DNA of 64,000 nucleotides from Actinomycetaceae bacterium (GCA_028724905.1 JAQYTG010000018.1:1-64000); one strand, 5' to 3'; positions 8,418 through 17,288 are shown, numbered from the stretch's first letter. Notes: generated by a model from the letters alone, not told the origin. A program made the numbers and translations.

Positions 8418-8770
8418 GTTGCAGTGGGCTTCTCTCAGCGAAGTAACACTCCCTCGATGAAGCGTTGAGGTTGCCAAAGTTGATCCGACCGACACTATCG
8501 TTCTCGCAGCTAAAACGCTCGCCCCATCTGAACCGGCCCCACCTAGACCAGCCCCGCCACTCGAAAATGAACAAAATAAACTCGCAGTAGCGCTCGTCTC
8601 GGCGCTAGATGGCCGAGGCAATCAGCCCTAGCAACTATCGTTGGCTGATAATGATCGGCTCGAATGAGATCAGCGGTAAAATATCTCGCGTATGCGGCCA
8701 TCTAGTCGCGTATACGCATATATAGAAGCAGATGTATAAGCAAATGTACATAGGAAAGAGCTAATCAAAG
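8418..8770. other. divergent intergenic region metF / M20 amidohydrolase
   Basis: About 350 bases without a gene. It includes gttgatccgaccgacactatcg around 8480-8501 and ttggctgataatgatcggctc around 8641-8661, both resembling words in other gaps. It must hold the promoter of the plus-strand gene at 8771; A+T-rich sequence at about 8708-8750 is the likely place. Confidence 0.4.
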
Positions 8771-10060
8771 ATGTCAGCTATATCAGATGCTCGGAGAATT
8801 CGTGAGAGCTTAGACGAGCAGGCTCGGAAGCTATCTGCACACATGATTGAGTGGCGTCACCACTTACATCAGCACCCAGAGCTATCGAACAGAGAGCGGG
8901 AGACGGCCGCTTTCGTGGCCAGTAATCTGCGTGAATCGGGGCTTGATGAGGTGCGTACTGGCATCACCGGCCACGGAGTGATCGGAGTGTTGCGAGGTGG
9001 GCAGGCAGGAGCGGGAGTGGCGTTGCTGCGTGCTGATATGGATGCCTTGCCAGTGCCCGACGAATCCGGTGTGGATTTCGCTGCCGATGTGTGCGATACG
9101 GATTACCCAGGTGGTCCCTTTCCGGTGTCTCATGCCTGTGGGCACGACTGCCACGTTGCGATGCTACTCGGTGCGATGCGAGTGCTCTCCGCCGAGCGTG
9201 ACCATCTGCCAGGCACGGTCGTGGCATTATTTCAACCAGCCGAGGAGGGAGCGCCTGTCCCAGAAGAGGGAGGGGCGCGCACAATGCTAAATTCTGGAGC
9301 TCTCGACGATCTGCATCCCACTATGGCGTTTGGAATGCACGTGCAGCCATTTCCTAAAGGCGTGGTGACGCTGATGACGGGCACCCAGTTTGGGGCTTCG
9401 TGTATGGTGAAAATTGTGGTGACTGGCCAGCAGGTGCATGGCTCTACTCCGTGGGCTGGCATTGATCCGATGCCAGCGGTGGGGCAGATTCTCAGCGGCA
9501 TCGGGCAGATCTATCGGCAGATCGACGCTTTTTCGCCGTTCACCATCAGCATTGGGCACATTGACGACGTTGGGCGTTTTAACGTGATCGGGAAAACCGT
9601 GACGCTGTGGGGCACGATACGTTCTCTGGATGATGCTGTCATGGAACAAGTCCAGCAGCGGCTAGCCAATCTGGTGCGAGGGAGTGCGATGGCGGCAGGG
9701 TGCGAGGCCACTGTGGAGTATCTGCAACCGGTGCCGGCGGTACACAATACTCATCAGTGGGTGGAAGACTTAACGCCGGCAATTGCCGGCGTCGTAGGGC
9801 ACGACAATATCATCACGCCACCACCGACTCTTGGCTACGACGACGTCTCAGAATTCGTCAATAAGTATGGTGGGTTGTACGTGGGGCTTGGAGTGCAAGA
9901 TACGCGCTTCGCCCACGGCACGTTGGAGCCAGTGCCCGGAGGTCGCGGTATGGTACCTAATCACCATCCAGCTTTTTACGCTGACGACGACGCCTTGACG
10001 CTGGGGATGCGCTTGCACGTCCAGGTGGCCTACCAGCATCTGCTGTCTCGGAGTCATTGA
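8771..10060 (+). CDS. M20-family metallo-amidohydrolase (peptidase M20D type)
   Basis: A 429-residue cytosolic zinc hydrolase related to hippurate hydrolase, indole-3-acetyl-amino-acid hydrolase and N-acyl-amino-acid amidohydrolases. These enzymes split amide bonds between an acyl group and an amino acid. Landmarks are HLHQHPELSNRE (residues 31-42), RADMDALP (87-94), the metal-binding HACGHDCH (121-128), FQPAEEGA (154-161), GMHVQPFPKG and the late His in PNHHPAFYADD. The central dimerisation domain is present (about 190-300), so the length is normal. A GGAAAGAG site about 10 bases before ATG 8771 supports the start. The gene diverges from metF. Release of amino acids from acylated forms is plausible, but the substrate is unknown. 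Confidence 0.9.
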   Translation: MSAISDARRIRESLDEQARKLSAHMIEWRHHLHQHPELSNRERETAAFVASNLRESGLDEVRTGITGHGVIGVLRGGQAGAGVALLRADMDALPVPDESGVDFAADVCDTDYPGGPFPVSHACGHDCHVAMLLGAMRVLSAERDHLPGTVVALFQPAEEGAPVPEEGGARTMLNSGALDDLHPTMAFGMHVQPFPKGVVTLMTGTQFGASCMVKIVVTGQQVHGSTPWAGIDPMPAVGQILSGIGQIYRQIDAFSPFTISIGHIDDVGRFNVIGKTVTLWGTIRSLDDAVMEQVQQRLANLVRGSAMAAGCEATVEYLQPVPAVHNTHQWVEDLTPAIAGVVGHDNIITPPPTLGYDDVSEFVNKYGGLYVGLGVQDTRFAHGTLEPVPGGRGMVPNHHPAFYADDDALTLGMRLHVQVAYQHLLSRSH

Positions 10061-10209
10061 GATCAGTTGCGGAGTTGATAGATGGGTTGGCGCAAGTCTG
10101 CTGCGCTCAAGAGCTGTGTGGGGAGCGACGCCTATCGACTAGGAGTGATGCCGCAGGTGTTCTAGTTGCTGTGCTATGGGATGTCTGCAGCGTAACGTGA
10201 GCTGCGATT

Positions 10210-10236
10210 GATAAAATTGGTCTGACCGATTTTATC
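10210..10236. promoter_or_regulatory. inverted repeat upstream of cysG
   Basis: gataaaattgg and ccgattttatc form an 11-base inverted repeat with one mismatch around a 5-base centre. It lies 40 bases before the cysG start, within a 215-base gap otherwise free of features. The size and position fit a repressor site. It also matches the loose family of ATCGG-containing intergenic elements. Confidence 0.45.
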
Positions 10237-10275
10237 GGCTAGGTACCGCTATTTATGGCTATTTAGGGGGATGCT

Positions 10276-11799
10276 ATGCCGAGGACTTATTACCCGTTCT
10301 ATCACCGCATGGACGGGCAACGGGTGCTGCTGATTGGCGGTGGGCAGATTGCACTTCAAAAAGCGCGCGCTCTCTATGCTCATGGAGCTGATCTGGCAGT
10401 GATATCCCGTGAGTATGTGCCCGAATGGGAGGTGGAGTTCCCCCTTGGGATGCAGCGGGTGAGCCGTTCGCTCAAGCCATTTGATATGACGCAGCTTCAC
10501 GATGGTTTCGATTTTGTCGTTTCGGCCACTGCCGATAGGGAACTCAATGAGAGGCTGTATGCCGAGTGTCGCAGACGGCATCTGCCGCTCAACTGCGTGG
10601 ATGAGCCACAGCACTGCACGTTTATTTTTCCAGCGATTCTAGAGCGCGAACCGCTCACGGTGGCGATTTCCACGGCGGGGACGAGCCCAAGCGCAGCCAG
10701 CTGGCTCAAGAGCGCAATCGCGCGGACTATTCCCTCGTCGCTGCCGGCGATAATGAGCGATCTTGGGCGCCGCCGCCAGCAGATGCGCGATATTGTGTCG
10801 CCGGCGCATCTGCGCTGGCGAGTGAACAGTGCAATGTTTTATACGGCATTGTCAAAAGACCGGCCACTCTCAGATGCAGAGGCGGAGCAGGTCATAGCTC
10901 ACGTGACGTCGGCGTCCTCGGAGCAACGCTATCAGGACGTGCAAGCTCCCCAAGTGGCGTATGAGCCAGCGTCTCCAGCATCCCAACGAGATGATCGGCA
11001 AACGCTCCAGCAGACCCAACAAAATTCACAGCTGCTAGCACAGCTCAATGCCTCAGGGGAAGGGGCAGCTAGCGTCGGAATCGTCCACGAAGTTGGGGCG
11101 GGCTGTGGCGGGCCAGAACTGCTGACGGTACGTGCCTACAAACTGATTGAGCAGGCTCAGGTACTGGTGTATGACGCGCTGATTGATCCGGCTATCGTGG
11201 AGCTGGCTCCGCCTAGCTGCGAGCGTATCTATTGTGGCAAACGGGGAGGAAAACGCTCAGTCACACAAGATCAGATCAACGAACTGCTGCTGGATTTAGC
11301 ACGTCAGGGCAAAAACGTAGTGCGGCTCAAAGGTGGTGATCCGCTAGTTTTCGGCCGTGGTGGCGAAGAGATTCTATATCTGCGCGAGCGTGGTGTGCAG
11401 GTAGATCTCACTCCGGGTATTTCATCGGCGTTGTGGATTCCCGCTGAAGCTGGTGTGCCGCTCACTCACCGTGATGTCGCCCGAGGATTTCATGTACTGA
11501 CGGCGCACGCTCACGACGGTTTGCCAGATTTTGATTGGGATGCACTTGCACACGCTGATGAGACGCTGGTTTTTCTCATGGTGGTGAAGAATCTGAGCGT
11601 CATCACGGAGGAACTCTTGGCTGCTGGAATGGATCCGGCTACGCCAGCTGCTGCACTCTCGGGAGGGAACTCTGCCCATCCGCTGCGTCTGCGCTCGACT
11701 CTGCATGAACTGGCTGAGTGTGCGCAACGCACTGGGCTAACATCCCCTGCAGTAGTCGTGATTGGTGAAAGCGCTGGAATAGATCTGTGGGGTGCGTGA
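10276..11799 (+). CDS. cysG: siroheme synthase: precorrin-2 dehydrogenase/ferrochelatase fused to uroporphyrinogen-III methyltransferase
   Basis: A 507-residue fusion that can turn uroporphyrinogen III into siroheme, the cofactor of sulfite and nitrite reductases. Residues 1 to about 215 are the Met8/SirC-like NAD-dependent dehydrogenase-chelatase (VLLIGGGQIALQKA at 17-30). A Gln/Ser-rich linker (about 220-260) leads to the SAM-dependent methyltransferase, with VRLKGGDPLVFGRGGEE and LTPGISSA. The usual SAM-loop VGAGPGDPELLT reads VGAGCGGPELLT here, an unusual double change. ATG 10276 has a GGGGG-type site about 7 bases upstream. It converges with hemA and heads the tetrapyrrole cluster, so it probably receives uroporphyrinogen III from HemC/HemD. 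Confidence 0.93.
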   Translation: MPRTYYPFYHRMDGQRVLLIGGGQIALQKARALYAHGADLAVISREYVPEWEVEFPLGMQRVSRSLKPFDMTQLHDGFDFVVSATADRELNERLYAECRRRHLPLNCVDEPQHCTFIFPAILEREPLTVAISTAGTSPSAASWLKSAIARTIPSSLPAIMSDLGRRRQQMRDIVSPAHLRWRVNSAMFYTALSKDRPLSDAEAEQVIAHVTSASSEQRYQDVQAPQVAYEPASPASQRDDRQTLQQTQQNSQLLAQLNASGEGAASVGIVHEVGAGCGGPELLTVRAYKLIEQAQVLVYDALIDPAIVELAPPSCERIYCGKRGGKRSVTQDQINELLLDLARQGKNVVRLKGGDPLVFGRGGEEILYLRERGVQVDLTPGISSALWIPAEAGVPLTHRDVARGFHVLTAHAHDGLPDFDWDALAHADETLVFLMVVKNLSVITEELLAAGMDPATPAAALSGGNSAHPLRLRSTLHELAECAQRTGLTSPAVVVIGESAGIDLWGA

Positions 11800-11962
11800 T
11801 AGTGAAGACGTCGCAGATCGCAATCTAAGTTCGCCAATCACGGTTTGTGCTCGGGGCGCAGTTCGTCGATGTCCACTTCATCTCAGGTTAATCTGAGGGT
11901 TTGCAGCTCGCCGGTCGTCACCCGCGTTCGGGAATTGTGCCTCGGGGATTGCGGCTGAGAGA

Positions 11963-13231
11963 TCACGGTAATTTTTGCTCGGTGGGGAGGGGATCTAGGG
12001 TGCTGGGCACTGATATGGGAGCGGGTAGATCTATCCCAAAGACCAGCTGCGCCGCTTGATGAAACTCCTCTGCACATTCAGATACAGCAGCCGAGCGAGC
12101 AGCACGTGCACAGCGATAGGTGAGTACCGAAGCAAAGTGTTCGAGAGCTCGCAGAGCATCGGCGGAATCCTCGCTGGTGTTTTCGCTAAATTTGTTCCGC
12201 TCCGCATCGAGCAGTTGTGAAAGGTAGCTGTTTATGCCAGCAATCACCGGATCCATAGCTCGTTCGCGTCGCTCAATATCGAGCTCGGCGAGGCTTTCTT
12301 CCACAATCGCCTGCACCTGAGTCATAGTATCGGTGGCAAGTGGTGGCACCTGGAATCTAATCGAATCGAGATTGATGAGCCGAACGCCGTGAATGCTGTG
12401 GGCGTGCACATCGACGTCGTGGCTGCGTGCTAGGTCAATGAGAATGAGTGGGTGGTGAGAATCCGTCACGCCCCTGAGCGTTGCTTCCGTGAGAATAGGA
12501 GAGCCCGTTCCTCTGCAGAGAATTGCGATGTCTATTTGCGTCAGATCGAGAGTGTGAGCAGGGAGGATACCGTGCCGCTGTGCAAAAGGTTGTGCTCGTC
12601 CAGATGCCGAATACACTGCGATATTTGCTGCTCCGCGAGAGTGTAGCGCGGCTACAGTGGCTCCTGCATAGGCTCCGGTTCCGACGAGTAGGACTGCGGT
12701 ATTTTCCCAGTCGGTGATGATTGGAGCGCCATCTGTGGTGGGTTGCATTGCCATATCGAGGGCTGCATCAACGATGGAACGCCCAGTTGAAGAAATATCG
12801 GTGTGTGTAGAAATGCGGCGAGCCATGTGGAGAGCTCCGCGCCAGAGTGACTCCAAAAGTTTTGTGGTGGTGCCGTGCGAGCGTGCAGTATCCAGAGCCT
12901 GCCGGAGCTGGCCGACGATCTCGCGTTCTCCTACTACCATAGAATCAAGGCCGGCAGCTACCTCATACAGGTGTCTAGCTGCTGCTGATCCAGATAGTAC
13001 TTTTATGGGGTGGGAAGCGGGCGCTGAGAGATCGGCTGCTACAGTGTGCACCGGCACAGTATCGCAGTCAAGATAAAATTCCACACGGTTGCAGGTGGAG
13101 AGGAGAACATAACCAGCGATAGCTTCGCAGTTTGCAAGGGTAGGAGCGATATCATTGGCACGTTGGGCAATGACTTCTAGTTCTGAAGTATCGAAAGCGC
13201 GGTGGTTGGCGGTCAATACGTTCAAAGACAT
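11963..13231 (-). CDS. hemA: glutamyl-tRNA reductase
   Basis: HemA reduces Glu-tRNA(Glu) to glutamate-1-semialdehyde with NADPH, the first committed step of C5 tetrapyrrole synthesis. The catalytic Cys47 sits in LLSTCNRVEFYL. GLDSMVVGEREIVGQLRQA and LESLWRGALHMARRISTHT follow, then a nucleotide-binding domain (LLVGTGAYAGATVAALHSRGA) and the C-terminal dimerisation helices. The 422-residue length is normal. The frame is open to a GTG at 13267, but the ATG at 13231 begins with the family sequence MSLNVLTANH. It lies six bases after a CATAAT -10 hexamer with no Shine-Dalgarno sequence, so it is probably leaderless. hemC and the rest of the pathway diverge from it. Confidence 0.95.
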   Translation of the reverse strand: MSLNVLTANHRAFDTSELEVIAQRANDIAPTLANCEAIAGYVLLSTCNRVEFYLDCDTVPVHTVAADLSAPASHPIKVLSGSAAARHLYEVAAGLDSMVVGEREIVGQLRQALDTARSHGTTTKLLESLWRGALHMARRISTHTDISSTGRSIVDAALDMAMQPTTDGAPIITDWENTAVLLVGTGAYAGATVAALHSRGAANIAVYSASGRAQPFAQRHGILPAHTLDLTQIDIAILCRGTGSPILTEATLRGVTDSHHPLILIDLARSHDVDVHAHSIHGVRLINLDSIRFQVPPLATDTMTQVQAIVEESLAELDIERRERAMDPVIAGINSYLSQLLDAERNKFSENTSEDSADALRALEHFASVLTYRCARAARSAAVSECAEEFHQAAQLVFGIDLPAPISVPSTLDPLPTEQKLP

Positions 13232-13237
13232 ACTAAA

Positions 13238-13266
13238 ATTATGGCCTCTGATGTTCGTGGTGTCCA
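13238..13266 (-). promoter_or_regulatory. hemA promoter, leaderless
   Basis: Minus-strand -35 TGGACA (13266-13261), 17-base spacer and -10 CATAAT (13243-13238), each five of six to consensus. Only six bases separate the -10 from the ATG at 13231, which fixes the start and implies a leaderless mRNA. Confidence 0.6.
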
Positions 13267-13287
13267 CCGGACTCTAGCGGAATCATC

Positions 13288-13335
13288 TATACGCCGCACG
13301 CAATATGTATGGCGTATACGCTCGACAGCGTATAC
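13288..13335. promoter_or_regulatory. GGCGTATA(C) repeats between hemA and hemC
   Basis: tatacgcc at 13288-13295 and ggcgtata at 13311-13318 form an exact 8-bp inverted repeat. The 10-bp palindrome gcgtatacgc at 13312-13321 overlaps the second copy, and gcgtatac recurs at 13328-13335. The group starts about 20 bases upstream of the hemA -35 box in the divergent hemA/hemC region, so it is a plausible operator for tetrapyrrole control. Confidence 0.45.
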
Positions 13336-13568
13336 AAAGTACTCTGGATGTCCTTTATGTGAGAACATTCCTATCTGCCGTCTCTATTGTATGAGCCTTA
13401 GAGTAGCTAGATGGAGGTAGACCTCGACGCAGATAGATGAGAGGTAGCTAGATAAGAGCATGAGAAAAGCCTCTGAGTAGACGTAAGATTTTGGGGATGG
13501 GATCCTCGGAAGTGGGTTTAAGGCGAAATTGTAGGAGTTGCGGGAGCTAGATTCCAGGGGGTGGTGCA

Positions 13569-14756
13569 GTGGTAGTTCTGCGAGTAGGCACTCGGACGTC
13601 TGCGTTAGCCTTAGCTCAGGCGCGGACGATTGCAGAGAAAATCGTCGATGTGGCAGGCCTATCTGGATTTAAGATCGTTGGAGTCACCACGAAGGGTGAC
13701 GTCAATCGCGCATTGTTGCATGAGGTGGGCAGAGCCGGACTGTTTACGGGAGCGGTGCGGGATGCCTTGCTCGCAGATGAGTGCGATATTGCAGTGCACT
13801 CGTCAAAAGATCTTCCTGCTCTTGATCATCCAGATCTCAGTATTGCTTATCCCGAGCGGGAGGATCCGGCGGACGTATTTTGCGCAAGAGTGCCTTTTGC
13901 TCAGCTGCCGCAAGGGGCACGCATTGGCACGGGTTCGCCGCGCCGCGCAGCGCAACTCGCTGCGTTGCGCCCCGACGTGTGCATCGTCCCGATTCGTGGG
14001 AACGTGCCTACGCGCCTGGCGCGAGTGGGAGCTGATCTCGACGGCGTGATTGTGGCTCGGGCGGGGCTCAACCGGCTTGGCATCACAATCGGTGACGATC
14101 TTACTGGTGACGATCTCCCTATAGACGTTTTCGTTCCAGCAGCGGGGCAGGGGGCGCTGGCACTTGAGGCAGTGCGTGGTACCTGGGCAGCTGAGGTGAC
14201 GGCACTGGTGGCGCATGAGCCAACTGGGCGTGAGGTGACGGCCGAGCGGGCATTTATGGCCGCCATCGGGGCGGGGTGCACCACCCCTGTGGGGGTGCTT
14301 GGGCGCGCCGAGCACAGCGGCTTGACGCTCCACGCACGCTATTCGGGGCAAGCGAATTTTTCTCGCGGCGTTCGGCCTGCCTCGTCAGGTCAGCCTAGTT
14401 CCGCAGACCAGCTAGCTTGCGCAGATCATTGTTTGGATTCAACGAGCACTATTGTGGATGAGAGCGTGAGTGCGCCGACGGCTGCCGAGGCTGCCGCAGC
14501 ATTAGCGGCACGCTTCTACGCTGCGGGAGTGGGAGTCAGAGGCAGCAGTATTTCTGGTGCCGGCAGCACTGATGGTGCTGGAGACAATGGTGTTGGAGAT
14601 AGCGGTTTGGCGACGTCGGTGCCGGCACCATCAATGTTGGCACCATCAACGTCGGCACCATCAATGTTGGCGGTGCTGCGACGTGATGATTGTGATGATC
14701 GTGGTGATGCGGCAGCCTCTGGTGCGGGCGCTGGGCACACCGACGACAAGGTGTGA
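13569..14756 (+). CDS. hemC: porphobilinogen deaminase (hydroxymethylbilane synthase)
   Basis: HemC polymerises four porphobilinogens into hydroxymethylbilane on a covalent dipyrromethane cofactor. The core is complete: VGTRTSALALAQA (6-18), HSSKDLP (77-83), TGSPRRAAQL (121-130) and cofactor-anchoring Cys237 in AIGAGCTTPVG. The family is about 300-320 residues; here 395. The surplus is a C-terminal Gly/Ser/Ala-rich region with a 15-bp DNA repeat (14624-14668) and an Asp-rich end. GTG 13569 is supported by AGGGGG about 8 bases upstream and by the start MVVLRVGTRTS. It diverges from hemA, and its stop overlaps the hemD frame, so hemC and hemD are translationally coupled. Confidence 0.95.
   Translation: MVVLRVGTRTSALALAQARTIAEKIVDVAGLSGFKIVGVTTKGDVNRALLHEVGRAGLFTGAVRDALLADECDIAVHSSKDLPALDHPDLSIAYPEREDPADVFCARVPFAQLPQGARIGTGSPRRAAQLAALRPDVCIVPIRGNVPTRLARVGADLDGVIVARAGLNRLGITIGDDLTGDDLPIDVFVPAAGQGALALEAVRGTWAAEVTALVAHEPTGREVTAERAFMAAIGAGCTTPVGVLGRAEHSGLTLHARYSGQANFSRGVRPASSGQPSSADQLACADHCLDSTSTIVDESVSAPTAAEAAAALAARFYAAGVGVRGSSISGAGSTDGAGDNGVGDSGLATSVPAPSMLAPSTSAPSMLAVLRRDDCDDRGDAAASGAGAGHTDDKV
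14624..14668. repeat. 15-bp tandem repeat inside hemC
   Basis: Three in-frame units, ggcaccatcaatgtt, ggcaccatcaacgtc, ggcaccatcaatgtt. They encode Ala-Pro-Ser-Met/Thr-Leu/Ser units in the low-complexity C-terminal tail. Confidence 0.8.
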
Positions 14757-15826
14757 ATAGTATGGGGATGCCGCGAATAGCAATCACCCGAGCAGGAGAA
14801 GTGGGGGAAGATCTGGCGCGCGGATGGATGGCGATTCCGCTCACGCGCAGGCGAACGCTGCCAGATGGATGCCGCACCCTCGCAGATATCTTTGCCCGCA
14901 TCGAGAGCTGCGGGCTGCGAGATGCTTCCTACTCGGCGGCAGTAGAGCCGTCAGCTGCCGCTGCGCGGCAGCCTATCTGGCTGGCTATCACCTCGGGTTT
15001 TATCTTTGATGTGCTGGCTCAGACGGGCATTGAGATCCCCCCGCAGCTCTCGCTGGCCTGCGTGGGTGCGGCTAGCGCGGCAAAGAGCCCAATTCGGGTG
15101 GATCTGATTGGTTCGTCACCAGCCAGTGCCCGCTCCTTAGCTGCTGCTTTTCCTGATCGACGGGGCGAAGCTGGCAGCGTGCAGGTGATTTTTCCGTGTT
15201 CGGCGCTGGCCTCCTCGGATCTCGAAGAGGGGCTTGACGCTCGTGGCTATCGAGTCGAGCGCGTGGAGGTGTACACCACTGAAGCAGATCCAGCGGGCGT
15301 AGAGCGGCTTGTAGCTGCCCATCCGGAGGTCGTTGTGGTGACGGCGGGCTCAGCAGCTCGGGCACTCGCCAGCTATTATCCAGGCTTGCTCAACCAGATG
15401 AATGCGCCGCGTCAGATGGATATGCCTAGCCAGATGGATATGCTCAACCAGATGAATGCGCCGCGCTATTCACATGAACCAAAGTCTCTGGACTCATCGC
15501 AGCAGCGGGATCGGGAACCCGTAGATCTGGAGCCGGCAGATCTGAAGCCTGTTGCTTCGAAACCTGTCGATCTGACGTCAGCGCCGCCGTCACACTCGTC
15601 GTCACGCACTCCACCTTGCAGATGTTCCCAGCTCGATTCTGAACTGGTTTCGCCGCTGGTCGAGACACAGAACGCTGTGCGGAGGATGCCGGCTCTGGTG
15701 GCTCTCGGTAGCTCCACCGCCCGAGTGATGCGGGAAGTGGGATTAGTGGTAGCCGCTCAAGCAGCCTCAGCGGAGCGCTCTGACGTTCAGCGGGCAGTGG
15801 ACTACGCCTGCAGTGTGTCTATATGA
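14753..15826 (+). CDS. hemD: uroporphyrinogen-III synthase with low-complexity insertion
   Basis: HemD closes and isomerises hydroxymethylbilane to uroporphyrinogen III. Sequence conservation in this family is weak. The call rests on position after hemC, on the N-terminal PRIAITRAGE, on WLAITSGFIFDVLAQTG, CVGAASAAKS, a VIFPCSALASSDLEEGL domain motif and ERVEVYTTEADPAGVERL. Those are the usual HemD landmarks. Between about residues 212 and 310 there is an unusual insertion rich in Met, Gln, Pro and Ser, encoded by a 54-bp repeat. The domain then resumes at ALVALGSSTARVMREVG. The length of 357 compares with about 250 usual. GTG 14753 overlaps the hemC stop; ATGs at 14762 and 14768 are alternatives. 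Confidence 0.85.
   Translation: MNSMGMPRIAITRAGEVGEDLARGWMAIPLTRRRTLPDGCRTLADIFARIESCGLRDASYSAAVEPSAAAARQPIWLAITSGFIFDVLAQTGIEIPPQLSLACVGAASAAKSPIRVDLIGSSPASARSLAAAFPDRRGEAGSVQVIFPCSALASSDLEEGLDARGYRVERVEVYTTEADPAGVERLVAAHPEVVVVTAGSAARALASYYPGLLNQMNAPRQMDMPSQMDMLNQMNAPRYSHEPKSLDSSQQRDREPVDLEPADLKPVASKPVDLTSAPPSHSSSRTPPCRCSQLDSELVSPLVETQNAVRRMPALVALGSSTARVMREVGLVVAAQAASAERSDVQRAVDYACSVSI
15387..15465. repeat. 25-bp direct repeat inside hemD
   Basis: Exact copies at 15387-15411 and 15441-15465, beginning tgctcaaccagatgaatgcg. They have a 54-bp period (18 codons), with two shorter cagatggatatgc copies between them. It builds a Met/Gln-rich segment in the HemD insertion. Confidence 0.85.
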
Positions 15827-15838
15827 GATCGTTCGGTG

Positions 15839-15915
15839 AGCCCTCGTGAAGCCCTCGTGAAACCCTCGTGAAACTACCGTGACACTATCGTGAAATTATC
15901 GTGAAGTTATCGTAA
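15839..15915. repeat. seven-unit 11-bp tandem repeat between hemD and hemB
   Basis: Seven consecutive 11-bp units, each ending in CGTGA or CGTAA. The first two are agccctcgtga and the last three are cactatcgtga, aattatcgtga, agttatcgtaa, so the array drifts gradually from CCCTC to TTATC. The unit is close to one helical turn. It starts 13 bases after the hemD stop in the 293-base gap before hemB. Confidence 0.8.
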
Positions 15916-16017
15916 ACACTCACCCGAGCACGAAACAGGAATAGTGGTAGGGAGAATACCGTGAATAGTGGCAGTGCAATCACCGTGAGCATTCGCCGAC
16001 GCCATAAGCCGGTGAGA

Positions 16018-16049
16018 CAATAGAGCAATAGAGCAATAGAGCAATAGAC
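16018..16049. repeat. four-unit 8-bp tandem repeat upstream of hemB
   Basis: Four adjacent copies of caatagag (the last is caatagac) about 70 bases before the hemB start. This is a typical slippage-prone microsatellite. Confidence 0.8.
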
Positions 16050-16119
16050 GCAAGGAACAACAACAGCAATAGCAGTTCTAGCACTGCCGAGCTGCAGCGA
16101 GAATACGCAGAAAGGATCA

Positions 16120-17139
16120 ATGATGCTTCATAGACCTCGTCGGCTCAGAAAGAATGCCGCTATGCGAGGGCTGGTGCGAGAGGGGTCTCTTCGCCCTGGC
16201 AATTTGGTTTTACCGATGTTTGTGCGCGAGGGCATCAGCGAACCGCAGCCAATTGCGGCGATGCCAGGGGTGGTGCAGCATACGCTAGATTCTCTGGTGG
16301 TGGCAGCTCGTGAAGCCGTAGCGGCCGGTGTAGGGGGTCTGATGCTCTTCGGGATTCCAGCCACGCACGATGAGTATGGCAGCGCCGCCCTCGATCCGCA
16401 GGGTATTCTCAATCGCGGCCTAGGCGTTTTACGTGCAGCCGTTGGGGATCGGGCAGTGATTATTGCCGATCTGTGCCTAGACGAGTTCACCAGCCACGGG
16501 CACTGCGGCGTGCTGAACGGTTCTGGTGAGGTGGATAACGATGCCACTCTTGAAATTTATGCTCGTATGGCTGTGGTGCAAGCGCGTTCTGGGGCTCACA
16601 TGCTTGGGCTCTCAGGCATGATGGACGGCCAAGTAGCCGCTTGCCGTACGGCTTTGGATGAAGCTGGTTATACTGATGTGGCGATTCTCGCCTATGCCGC
16701 TAAATATGCCTCTGCCCTCTACGGTCCGTTCCGTGAAGCTGTCGATTCTCAGCTTAAGGGAGATCGCCGCAGCTATCAGATGGATCCGGCCAACCGGCGA
16801 GAGGCAATGCTGGAAGTAGAGCTCGATGTGGAGCAGGGGGCGGATATTGTGATGGTGAAGCCCGCCAGCCACTACCTCGATATTGTGGCCGACGTGGCAG
16901 GCACTTTCCACACTCCGGTGGCTGCCTATCAAGTCTCTGGTGAGTACTCGATGGTGGAAGCCGCTGCTGCCCGCGGATGGGTGGATCGGCGCCGGCTGAT
17001 TGCGGAGACGATCATGGCGATATGGCGTGCTGGCGCGCGCACAATCTGCACCTACTGGGCCACAGATTTTGCTCGTATGCTCGCCGACGAGATGGCTATG
17101 GGCAAAGGGGAGACGGCACCAGAGACGATGCTGCCATGA
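16120..17139 (+). CDS. hemB: delta-aminolevulinic acid dehydratase (porphobilinogen synthase)
   Basis: HemB condenses two 5-aminolevulinates to porphobilinogen. The 339-residue protein has both Schiff-base lysines, Lys195 in AYAAKYASALYGPFR and Lys247 in IVMVKPASHYLD. The metal-site segment is DLCLDEFTSHGHCGVL (117-132), with two Cys and one Asp instead of three Cys, a mixed type. Its LGLSGMMDGQV also differs from the textbook APSDMMDGR, but I recall similar forms in other actinobacteria. AAAGGA lies before the ATGATG start at 16120. It follows hemD after a repeat-rich 293-base gap and precedes hemL, so a separate promoter is possible. Confidence 0.96.
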   Translation: MMLHRPRRLRKNAAMRGLVREGSLRPGNLVLPMFVREGISEPQPIAAMPGVVQHTLDSLVVAAREAVAAGVGGLMLFGIPATHDEYGSAALDPQGILNRGLGVLRAAVGDRAVIIADLCLDEFTSHGHCGVLNGSGEVDNDATLEIYARMAVVQARSGAHMLGLSGMMDGQVAACRTALDEAGYTDVAILAYAAKYASALYGPFREAVDSQLKGDRRSYQMDPANRREAMLEVELDVEQGADIVMVKPASHYLDIVADVAGTFHTPVAAYQVSGEYSMVEAAAARGWVDRRRLIAETIMAIWRAGARTICTYWATDFARMLADEMAMGKGETAPETMLP

Positions 17140-17288
17140 GCTGAGATAGCTGAGCAAAGGCGCGGATCTGACACATGGCAGTCACGATGTATGGCGGTCA
17201 AGAGTTATAGCAGTCACAGTCGCCAGTGACGTGCTCAGCGATGAGGGAATGTAGGGCAGAGGATGTAGAGCGTGGAGGGGATATAGAC

